From a virus, in the IMG/VR virus record IMGVR_UViG_3300036830_000126, positions 1 to 40,195 of that record: a DNA stretch of 40,195 nt; one strand, 5' to 3'. Shown piece after piece: positions 31,324-37,046 of the stretch. The stretch's first letter is position 1. The number at the start of each line of letters is the position of its first letter. The notes below the pieces were generated by a model. It was given only the letters and a program-made list of their open reading frames with translations. It searched no databases and was not told the DNA's origin. The position numbers and the translations under genes were made by a program.

Positions 31324-31599
31324 ATGACCGATGAACCGAAGGAACCGACGCTTGCAGAGTTGTACACGTTGATTCGGTCGCTCTACGGGCGCCATCAGGA
31401 TCTCAGCGTGCGGATCGACAGCGTGCGCGTGCTCTGCGAAGCGGCGGGTGTGTTTTCACACGATCACTTTGAAGCAATGGTGGCAACGCTCCAGGCGCGT
31501 GGAGACGAGGGCGCCCGATCAGCGCTGGCACATCTTCAGCCCGAACGGATCGAATGGATGCGTCGAATTCTGCAAGCACACGAGGGAGATCCGCAATAG
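31324..31599 (+). CDS. Hypothetical 91-aa protein between repressor and integrase
   Basis: ATG at 31324, no clear ribosome-binding site. Helical, acidic/basic alternation (LAELYTLIRSLYGRHQDLSVRIDSVRVLCEAAG, RSALAHLQPERIEWMRRIL). Between repressor and int, so it could have a regulatory role. Unrecognised. Confidence 0.6.
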   Translation: MTDEPKEPTLAELYTLIRSLYGRHQDLSVRIDSVRVLCEAAGVFSHDHFEAMVATLQARGDEGARSALAHLQPERIEWMRRILQAHEGDPQ

Positions 31600-31667
31600 G
31601 GATCGCGAACCAGTCAATCGCCATGCCTCCAGTCTCGCGCCGCTAATCGAGAAAACGCAATCATCCG

Positions 31668-32813
31668 ATGGGCTCCGTGTTTCGTCAGAAGACGACGCGC
31701 AAAGACGGCCGCGTCGTCGTGCGTCGCAACTGGATGATGAAGTACTACCGGAACGGCCGGCCCATCATCGAAAGCAGCGGGACCCCGCTCAAAATGAAAG
31801 CGCAGCGGATCTGCAACGACCGCGAGACCGACAGCGGCCGCGGGCTTCCCGTCGGCGCGGCCGTCGGCAAGATCCGCTTTGACGCCGCGGCGGCCGACCT
31901 CGAGGCGGACTACAGCACGAACGGCCGGCGGTCGCTCGCCGCCGTGCAACGCCGGCTCACCCTGCACCTGCGCGTCGCCTTCGGCGGCTGGAAACTCGCC
32001 GACCTGACCACGGTCGATGTCCGGGCGTACACCGCCCGCCGCCTCGCCGCAGGCGCCGCCGTCGGCACCGTCAACCGCGAGCTCACGATCCTGAAGCGGA
32101 TGTTCACGCTCGCCGTGCAAGGCGGGAAGCTTCTCCACCGGCCACACATTCCGCTGTTGCAGGAATCGAACGTCCGCGCCGGGTTTTTCGAGCGCGAAGC
32201 GTTTGAGAGCGTCCGCGCGCATCTCCCCGCCGCGCTACAGCCCGTCGTGACGTTCGCCTACATCACCGGGTGGCGCATCGACAGCGAAATCCTCCCGCTC
32301 GAGTGGCGGCATGTCGATCTCGAATCGAACGAAGTCCGCCTGGATCCGGGGACGACCAAAAACGACGACGGGCGCGTCTTCCGCCTCACGAGCGAGCTAC
32401 GGGCGGTGCTCCTCGACCGGCAGCGGGCGCGGGACCAACTCGCCGCGCGTGGCCTGATCTGTCCGCGCGTGTTCGTGCGCCTGGTCGCCAAGGGCCGCGG
32501 CGGGACCAAGTACCCGAAGGCGATCAAGCGGTTCAACAAAGCCTGGAAAACCGCCTGTCGCCTCGCGGGCCAGCCCGGGAAGATCCCGCACGACTTTCGA
32601 CGCACGGCGATCCGCAATATGGTCCGCCGCGGCGTCCCCGAACGCGTCGCGATGCAGATGACCGGCCACAAAACCCGGTCCGTCTTCGAGCGCTACAACA
32701 TCGTGAGTCCGGGGGATCTGTCGGACGCCGCCCTGAAGCTAGACGGCCTCGGCGCGGGTAGCACCGCGGGTAGCACTGACGCGGCCCCACAGCTCCGCCT
32801 GCCCTGGACCTGA
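31668..32813 (+). CDS. int: Tyrosine-family integrase, 381 aa
   Basis: Catalytic residues R203 (TGWRIDSE), K231, H308-x-x-R311 (HDFRR), H334 (TGHKT) and Y343 (ERYN) all present in family order. The N-terminal 60 residues are basic with a probable arm-binding role; residues about 68-160 are the core-binding SAM-like domain (FDAAAADLEADY, TVNRELTILKRMF). It inserts the phage at the attP that follows directly. The last codons (AGSTAGST) overlap the left arm-site pair. Confidence 0.95.
   Translation: MGSVFRQKTTRKDGRVVVRRNWMMKYYRNGRPIIESSGTPLKMKAQRICNDRETDSGRGLPVGAAVGKIRFDAAAADLEADYSTNGRRSLAAVQRRLTLHLRVAFGGWKLADLTTVDVRAYTARRLAAGAAVGTVNRELTILKRMFTLAVQGGKLLHRPHIPLLQESNVRAGFFEREAFESVRAHLPAALQPVVTFAYITGWRIDSEILPLEWRHVDLESNEVRLDPGTTKNDDGRVFRLTSELRAVLLDRQRARDQLAARGLICPRVFVRLVAKGRGGTKYPKAIKRFNKAWKTACRLAGQPGKIPHDFRRTAIRNMVRRGVPERVAMQMTGHKTRSVFERYNIVSPGDLSDAALKLDGLGAGSTAGSTDAAPQLRLPWT
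32755..32776. repeat. Left integrase arm-type sites within the int 3' end
   Basis: Two GGGTAGCAC units at 32756-32764 and 32768-32776, 12 bases apart, embedded in the int C-terminal codons. The identical pair occurs beyond the core at 33004-33025. Confidence 0.72.
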
Positions 32814-32830
32814 AAAAACCGGAAGGAATT

Positions 32831-32876
32831 TGGAGGCGCCGCCCGGATTTGAACCGGGGGTGGAGGTTTTGCAGAC
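32831..32876 (-). other. attP core: 3' half of tRNA-Cys(GCA)
   Basis: On the minus strand these 46 bases read as the 3' half of tRNA-Cys: anticodon loop CTGCAAA (GCA), anticodon stem 3' strand, T-arm CCCGG-TTCAAAT-CCGGG, acceptor CGGCGCC, discriminator T and encoded CCA. The 5' half of the tRNA is absent: no matching acceptor strand (GGCGCCG) lies at the proper distance. This is the expected shape of an attP core that restores the host tRNA upon integration. Located 17 bases after int. Confidence 0.9.
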
Positions 32877-32993
32877 CATCCGGCCGCGCGCATGGCGGGT
32901 CGTTTTTCGGCCTGAAATCGCGTCGTGCGGCGTAAGCCCGACCGCTTGTGACTCTACGAAACTCTACGGTTTTCCTCGGAAATCTACCCCGTG

Positions 32994-33146
32994 TCATTCG
33001 GCACGGGTAGCACCGCGGGTAGCACAAAACCGCTGCGGACGGTCGACCACGTCGGCCATCTCGGCGCCGATCGGCCCGAGGTTCTTCGATCGAATCACGG
33101 CCGCAATCGCGCGGCACCGCGCATCGTCGTCGATCGCCGGGAGCGG
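32994..33146 (-). pseudogene. Fragment resembling the portal C-terminal region
   Basis: The minus strand reads RAIAAVIRSKNLGPIGAEMADVV, closely matching the phage's own portal segment ELIASSIRLKNLGPIGDEMAETI (coding DNA near 14408-14480; nucleotide stretch CGCCGATCGGCCCGAGGTT is shared). No ATG precedes it; a GTG at 33098 would give 34 aa. Its end contains the right arm sites. Probably a relic of a portal-like gene left near attP. A chance short match cannot be excluded. Confidence 0.35.
33004..33025. repeat. Right integrase arm-type sites
   Basis: GGGTAGCAC at 33005-33013 and 33017-33025, same orientation and spacing as the pair on the int side of the core. The paired sites around the tRNA core define the attP arms. 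Confidence 0.72.
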
Positions 33147-33161
33147 CCTCTGAGACCCCGG

Positions 33162-33285
33162 TTCGCAGACTTCGCAGACTTCGCAGACTTCGCAGACTCG
33201 CGCGCGTCCGTCAGAGGAGCACCCGATCGAACATCTGCGAAGTCTGCGAAGGGCCCGGCGCGATCACGTCGCAGACTTCGCAGAC
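33162..33285. repeat. Nonamer repeat array beside attP
   Basis: Eight units of TTCGCAGAC: four perfect tandem copies at 33162-33197, two in inverted orientation at 33234-33250, then two direct at 33268-33285 (the first reads GTCGCAGAC). The rest of 33026-33263 holds no gene other than the portal-like fragment. The array's right end overlaps the 3' codons of the gene at 33264. Confidence 0.82.
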
Positions 33286-33476
33286 TCGGCGGCCGCCGGC
33301 GTGACTGGCCACCGCGCGAGGATCAGCACCCCAGGCGCGTACGGGCCGAGCGCGGCAATGTGTTCGTCGGCCGGATGGTCAGGCGGCCGCGTGCAGTACC
33401 ACGCGACCAGCTGCGAACCGTCGGGATCTGGACGTTGCGCCCCGCAGAGCCACCGCCGCACCGTCTCAGACGCCAT
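33264..33476 (-). CDS. Hypothetical 70-aa protein
   Basis: ATG at 33474-33476. WLCGAQRPDPDGSQLVAWYCTRPPDHPADEHIAALGPYAPGVLILARWP has a Cys/His pattern (C, C, H, H) typical of small actinophage-like proteins. Its last residues are encoded by the nonamer repeats. Downstream of the nuclease in the same operon. Confidence 0.7.
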   Translation of the reverse strand: MASETVRRWLCGAQRPDPDGSQLVAWYCTRPPDHPADEHIAALGPYAPGVLILARWPVTPAAAESAKSAT

Positions 33477-33505
33477 CGGGCGATCCTACTCGCCCGCGAA
33501 CCCCA

Positions 33506-34387
33506 TCACCGGGTCGCCGCCGCCGCCGGGAACGGCACCACCCGCGACGCCGCGGCCGCCACGCGAGGCGCTCGAGGCGCTCGAGGAGCGCGCACCGCTC
33601 GAGCGTCCGACCTGCGCGCCGCTTCCTGTGCGTCGCTCCACTGCCAGACCGTTTTGACGCCGAGGAACACCGGGAACAAGTCGATCACCGACGGGACCGG
33701 CTTGATCTCCATGACCGGATCGCCGATCACTTTCGGCAGCCGCACGATCAGCCCGCCCATTTCCGGATAGCCCATCTCCCGCGCCGCCACCCGGTACGCG
33801 GCATTCTGTAACAGCGCCTCTGGATACACCGCCTTGCCGGTCTTGAAATCGAGCGTGACGAGCTGGCGGCCGCGATTGACGTTGATCCGCGCCATGAGAT
33901 CCAACGTGCCCGCGTAGCCGTGGAGCTTCGAGAACACCACGCGCTCGATCAACACCGGCTTGAGCTGTACCGACTCCGCCCACTGATCGAAGACCTTAAA
34001 CCCGTGCTGCGCCTCCGCGCTGACGACCGGCTCCGGGCCCGCCTCGGCACGCAGCCGCACACGGAGCACCCACTCGATCAACTTGTGGATCTCGCTGCCC
34101 AGGTCGCCCGCTTGCTCGAGCAGCCGCTCATGCGCCCGCACGGGCCCGAGCTTCGCGAGCAGCGTCGAGAGGTACGCTGCCCGCGGGAGCTGCGGCCGCA
34201 CCGTTTGCGCCGCCCACTCCGCGTAGAGATCCGCGGCCGCCTCCGACACCGCGGCCCGCTCTTTGTTGGCCGCCCACGGCACCAAGGCCGGTTTGTTGAT
34301 GGCTTTGAGGATCGTCGTCACCGACGGATAGCGCGCCCCGTCGATCAGGTAGAACCGCCGCCCGTCCGCGTGATCTTCGCGCGTCAC
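33506..34387 (-). CDS. PD-(D/E)XK nuclease, RecB/Cas4-like, 293 aa
   Basis: GTG at 34385-34387 overlaps the upstream stop (GTGA). Motifs: G-x2-IH with H101 (GSEIHKLIE), D163 (GTLDLMARI), D180-F-K182 (LVTLDFKTGK) and Q194-x3-Y198 (QNAAY), the order of RecB/Cas4 nucleases. The C-terminal tail is Ala/Arg/Pro-rich. Likely a phage exonuclease for recombination or DNA processing. It is encoded with the MPNLNDIFPS-type protein, a recurrent neighbour of such nucleases. Confidence 0.88.
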   Translation of the reverse strand: MTREDHADGRRFYLIDGARYPSVTTILKAINKPALVPWAANKERAAVSEAAADLYAEWAAQTVRPQLPRAAYLSTLLAKLGPVRAHERLLEQAGDLGSEIHKLIEWVLRVRLRAEAGPEPVVSAEAQHGFKVFDQWAESVQLKPVLIERVVFSKLHGYAGTLDLMARINVNRGRQLVTLDFKTGKAVYPEALLQNAAYRVAAREMGYPEMGGLIVRLPKVIGDPVMEIKPVPSVIDLFPVFLGVKTVWQWSDAQEAARRSDARAVRAPRAPRAPRVAAAASRVVPFPAAAATR

Positions 34388-34722
34388 GCGACACGCCCCG
34401 ATCCCGCCGCCGGTACCGGTTGGACCCGCACGACCGGAAACACGTCCTTCCCGAACGTGTCTGTCGTCGCCATCAGCCGCACGCGCACGCCGATCCATTG
34501 CTCCGTCGCCTCAGAGCCCGCGATCTTGGCGATCGCCTGTGCGTTCGTTTTGTTGAGCAGTAGGCCTTTTTTCTTGCCGACGAAGTACGCGACCGCTTTG
34601 CGCTCGCGCGTGCGCCCCATCACCTCGAGCTCGACCCGCGCGATCGTGACCGTCGGCGAGCCGCCTTGCAGTTCGTGCGCCTTCAGGAAGCGCGACGGGA
34701 AAATGTCGTTCAGGTTCGGCAT
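34384..34722 (-). CDS. MPNLNDIFPS-type conserved phage protein, 112 aa
   Basis: ATG at 34720-34722, sharing one base with the upstream TAA. Begins MPNLNDIFPSRFLKAHEL, then VTIARVELEVMGRTRERKAVAYFVGKKKGLLLNKTNAQAIAKIAG, a conserved phage family usually beside recombination nucleases (recalled). It could be an OB-like or nuclease-partner protein. Biochemical role unknown to me. Confidence 0.8.
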   Translation of the reverse strand: MPNLNDIFPSRFLKAHELQGGSPTVTIARVELEVMGRTRERKAVAYFVGKKKGLLLNKTNAQAIAKIAGSEATEQWIGVRVRLMATTDTFGKDVFPVVRVQPVPAAGSGRVA

Positions 34723-34922
34723 TACGCCACCGCCTTTGCCGCGTCGGCCGACGCCGAGGCCTTCGCCATCCGAAGCTCGGTCACCGTCGCCCAGGCCGCG
34801 CGCCGATCCGCGCACGGATCGCACACCGTGGCCACGTCATCGGCCCGCGTCACGTACTCGCCCCCGCAGTCGTCGCAGAGCCCCGTCAGGAGATCGTCGC
34901 GGTTGTCGTCGTAGGGGTTCAT
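34722..34922 (-). CDS. Small zinc-ribbon protein, 66 aa
   Basis: ATG at 34920-34922, ATGA overlap with the upstream gene. CDDCGGEYVTRADDVATVCDPC is a clear four-Cys zinc ribbon (two CxxC pairs), followed by an Ala-rich helix. Function unknown; in the nuclease operon. Confidence 0.75.
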   Translation of the reverse strand: MNPYDDNRDDLLTGLCDDCGGEYVTRADDVATVCDPCADRRAAWATVTELRMAKASASADAAKAVA

Positions 34923-35200
34923 TTCGCGCCCCCTTTCCGCCACGAGGGACAGCCAGCCGCGAACCACCGCACCGACCGCGCCGGCCGCGCGAGATCCGGT
35001 TGACGGCCCCGCCGCCGCGGCCCCACCGGCGGAGGCGCCGCCGGATCGGGCGGACAATCCTCGAGCCGCATCCCGTAGTGCCGATAGGCATGCACCGCCT
35101 CGGCGTAGAGCGTGGTGTCGGTCAGCTCCGGGTGGAGCCGACGCAGGTAGGACGTGATCGCGCAGAGATGATCGACGACGGTGTGAGCACGGACGACCAT
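34919..35200 (-). CDS. Hypothetical 93-aa protein, first of nuclease operon
   Basis: ATG at 35198-35200, no ribosome-binding site seen. Helical start (HTVVDHLCAITSYLRRLHPELTDTTLYAEAVHAYRHYGMRL) then a Pro/Arg-rich tail. No recognised family. Confidence 0.55.
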   Translation of the reverse strand: MVVRAHTVVDHLCAITSYLRRLHPELTDTTLYAEAVHAYRHYGMRLEDCPPDPAAPPPVGPRRRGRQPDLARPARSVRWFAAGCPSWRKGGAK

Positions 35201-35352
35201 GAGGAGGGCCTTTGCTGTCGACGCGGCCCCCGTGCGCTATGCTGCGGGAAGCCCGTTGACCGGTTGCTGCGGTTGCCGGGTGAGGCGTCGTTCGGTGTTA
35301 GTAGCACCGGGCGGCGCCGCTTTCTTCTGACCTAAGAAGCATCTCACATACC

Positions 35353-35425
35353 GGGTAAGTAGTCAAGCGGCAAATCGCCCCCAGGATAAATAATCCGTAG
35401 CTCATCCTACGCTTAGGGTGTAAGC
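35353..35425. promoter_or_regulatory. Operator-like repeats in the divergent control region
   Basis: GGGTAAG at 35353-35359 and TAGGGTGTAAGC at 35414-35425. The latter recurs with one mismatch as TAGGGGGTAAGC inside the DUF4160 promoter spacer (35626-35637). The region also holds an AT-rich block and a GGAT/ATCC inverted repeat (35384-35396). Promoters for the leftward nuclease operon and the rightward 57-aa gene probably lie here. Confidence 0.5.
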
Positions 35426-35432
35426 TTTGAGC

Positions 35433-35606
35433 ATGCCGCCACGCCTCCCGCCCGACGTCGCCGAATACTTTCGAACGCAAGGTAAACGCGGCGGGTCGAC
35501 TGCCGCCGCTAATATGACCGCCGCCGAGCGGACTGCTAGAGCACGCAAAGCCGGACGCGCGTCGGCGGCGAAGGTCAGGGCTGCGAAGAAAAAGCGCGCG
35601 GCCTAG
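35433..35606 (+). CDS. Small basic protein, 57 aa
   Basis: ATG at 35433, TAG at 35604-35606. Begins PPRLPPDVAEYFRTQGKRGGS, then Ala/Arg/Lys repeats (AAERTARARKAG, AAKVRAAKKKRAA). Similar small basic proteins with an LPPxVxxFFxxxGxxGG start are recalled from many bacteria and phages. Possibly DNA-binding. Preceded 8 bases upstream by the TAGGGTGTAAGC element. Confidence 0.65.
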   Translation: MPPRLPPDVAEYFRTQGKRGGSTAAANMTAAERTARARKAGRASAAKVRAAKKKRAA

Positions 35607-35616
35607 CCGATTCGTG

Positions 35617-35646
35617 TTGACAACATAGGGGGTAAGCGCGTATACT
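35617..35646 (+). promoter_or_regulatory. Sigma70-like promoter of the DUF4160/DUF2442 operon
   Basis: TTGACA (35617-35622) and TATACT (35641-35646), 18-base spacer, the strongest promoter in the window. The spacer contains TAGGGGGTAAGC (operator candidate). The GTG of the first gene lies 8 bases after the -10, so the transcript is probably leaderless. Confidence 0.8.
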
Positions 35647-35653
35647 CTCTTCA

Positions 35654-35917
35654 GTGCCCGAGATTAGCCGCTTCCTGGGAATTGTGATTCAGATGTTTTT
35701 CCGCGAGCATGGCGTCCCCCACTTCCACGCGGTGTACGGCGAGTATCGCGCGTCATTCGCGATTGCGACACTGGAGCTGCTCGAAGGGGAACTCCCCCGC
35801 CGCGCCCGCGTGAGCGTCCTCGAATGGGCGTCCGACCATCGGATCGAGTTGCTGGCAAATTGGGACCGGGCGCGCGCGAACGAGTCGCCCTTGGTGCCGA
35901 TCGCGCCGCTGGAGTAG
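35654..35917 (+). CDS. DUF4160-family protein, 87 aa
   Basis: GTG at 35654. Starts MPEISRFLGIVIQMFFREHGVPHFHAVYGEYRASFAIATLELLEGELP, the DUF4160 pattern (PHFHAxYxxYxAxxxI). In bacteria it is usually followed by a DUF2442 gene, and the pair is listed among possible toxin-antitoxin systems. Toxicity has not been shown here. Transcription starts within a few bases of the GTG. Confidence 0.85.
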   Translation: MPEISRFLGIVIQMFFREHGVPHFHAVYGEYRASFAIATLELLEGELPRRARVSVLEWASDHRIELLANWDRARANESPLVPIAPLE

Positions 35918-35922
35918 CCCGT

Positions 35923-36225
35923 ATGGCTCGCGTCAGGATTCAAAGCGTAGAAGTGTTGCCCGGCTATCGGCTCCGGCTCGGCTTGAGCGATGGACGCACA
36001 CTGGACCGGGACTTTGCGGAGGAACTCATGGGGCCAACCGCCGCGATCGGCCCGATGAACGCCCCGCTACAGGATCCGCAGTTCTTCGCCCAAGTGCGCG
36101 TGGATCCCGACCTGGAAACGGTCGTGTGGCCGAACGGCTACGACATGGACCCCGACGTGCTGATCTGGGGCGTCGACGCGGAGGGGAACCTGCTCAAACC
36201 GGCGGCCGATGCCGTGAAGGCGTGA
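35923..36225 (+). CDS. DUF2442-family protein, 100 aa
   Basis: ATG at 35923, 5 bases after the DUF4160 stop. VEVLPGYRLRLGLSDGRTLDRDFAEELMGPTA, LQDPQFFAQVRVDPDLETVVWPNGYDMDPDVLIWGV is the DUF2442 pattern (LxVxFxDGxxxxxDxxxLL, FxxVxxDxxxxTVxWPNGxDxxPDxL). Partner of the upstream gene; candidate antitoxin or regulator. Confidence 0.88.
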   Translation: MARVRIQSVEVLPGYRLRLGLSDGRTLDRDFAEELMGPTAAIGPMNAPLQDPQFFAQVRVDPDLETVVWPNGYDMDPDVLIWGVDAEGNLLKPAADAVKA

Positions 36226-36227
36226 CA

Positions 36228-36479
36228 ATGGCCAACGACATCCAGGACGTCGAAGCCCTCCGCGCACGCATCCGTGTGCTCGAGGACGTGCTCGGCGAAG
36301 CGTATCAATTCGCGGGAGCGGTGGGCGCCCCCGTGCGCGTGCTCGACAACTTGGCCGCGGCGCTCGCCGGCGATCCCTTACCGATCGCGTCCTTTCTCCC
36401 GATCGCCGCCGACGAATGCGACGAGGTGCACGATCTCCGCGATCGTCTCGATCGCGTCCGCCTCGCCGCGGCAGGCTGA
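36228..36479 (+). CDS. Hypothetical 83-aa protein
   Basis: ATG at 36228, 2 bases after the DUF2442 stop. Helical, with a hydrophobic centre (RVLEDVLGEAYQFAGAVGAPVRVLDNLAAALAG) and acidic C-terminus. In the DUF4160/DUF2442 operon. Unrecognised. Confidence 0.65.
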   Translation: MANDIQDVEALRARIRVLEDVLGEAYQFAGAVGAPVRVLDNLAAALAGDPLPIASFLPIAADECDEVHDLRDRLDRVRLAAAG

Positions 36480-36487
36480 GGCCGACA

Positions 36488-36649
36488 ATGACGGCGGGTG
36501 ACGCCTATCGCTGCCCCCGGTGCCACGGCACGCATGTCGTGGAGCAACCGTATGCCGATCGATCGACCGCGGAGCGATCGCACCTGTACGTGACGTGTCA
36601 GGGCCAGCGGTACTTTGTCGGACAGGTGACTCTTCCGCGGGAACGGTGA
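36488..36649 (+). CDS. Small CPRC-type protein, 53 aa
   Basis: ATG at 36488. CPRCHGTHVV (residues 9-18) and a later Cys (YVTCQGQRYF) suggest a partial zinc ribbon. Last gene of the operon, converging with the late module. Function unknown. Confidence 0.6.
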   Translation: MTAGDAYRCPRCHGTHVVEQPYADRSTAERSHLYVTCQGQRYFVGQVTLPRER

Positions 36650-36656
36650 ACCGGTG

Positions 36657-37043
36657 TCAGGAGACGCTGTTTTTGCGCGGCGTCGGCTCCCGCGCCGGCC
36701 GCCGGCGATCGATCCCGTTCCACGGCGCCGACTCGAGCCGATGACCGATCGCCCGCAAGTCATTCGAGAACGTGCTCACCAAGGTGGAGAACTCGCGATC
36801 GTGCTGCGCGATGATCGAGCCGAGCGATTCCCTGAAGTCTTTGCGCTGGTCCGTCGACACCTGATCGTGATGCGCGACCATTTCCGTCACCATCGCATCG
36901 CGCCGCACCATCCAATCGGACAGCTGCCGATCCTTATCGGGCAAGTGGCGCAGCAGCAGCCACGCGAGCACGAGCCCGAGCAGCCCCGCGCCGACCCATC
37001 CCGACGAGCCCCCGAGCGACGCCGGATCCGACCCTGGCGGCAT
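36657..37043 (-). CDS. Membrane-anchored coiled-coil protein (possible lysis protein), 128 aa
   Basis: ATG at 37041-37043, 3 bases after the tail gene. Residues about 16-33 form a membrane helix (VGAGLLGLVLAWLLLRHL), then a charged coiled coil (DRQLSDWMVRRDAMVTEMV, QVSTDQRKDFRESLGSIIAQHDREFSTLVSTFSNDLRAIGHR) and a basic tail. Distal end of the late operon. Such proteins occur downstream of tail genes and may be a holin or spanin-like protein. No lysis motif proven. Confidence 0.7.
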   Translation of the reverse strand: MPPGSDPASLGGSSGWVGAGLLGLVLAWLLLRHLPDKDRQLSDWMVRRDAMVTEMVAHHDQVSTDQRKDFRESLGSIIAQHDREFSTLVSTFSNDLRAIGHRLESAPWNGIDRRRPAREPTPRKNSVS

Positions 37044-37046
37044 GCG

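Noticed and set aside
32831-32900. Complete tRNA-Cys gene
   Set aside because: Only the 3' half is present; no 5' acceptor strand or D-arm upstream on the minus strand.
33162-33285. CRISPR array
   Set aside because: Units of 9 bases directly abutting, no spacers of 30-40 bases, and mixed orientations.
35281-35310. A third integrase arm site (GTAGCACCGGG)
   Set aside because: Only partial match and 2.4 kb from attP.
35298-35480. 60-codon minus-strand frame with a hydrophobic middle
   Set aside because: Overlaps the promoter region and the 57-aa gene; no ribosome-binding site or coupling.
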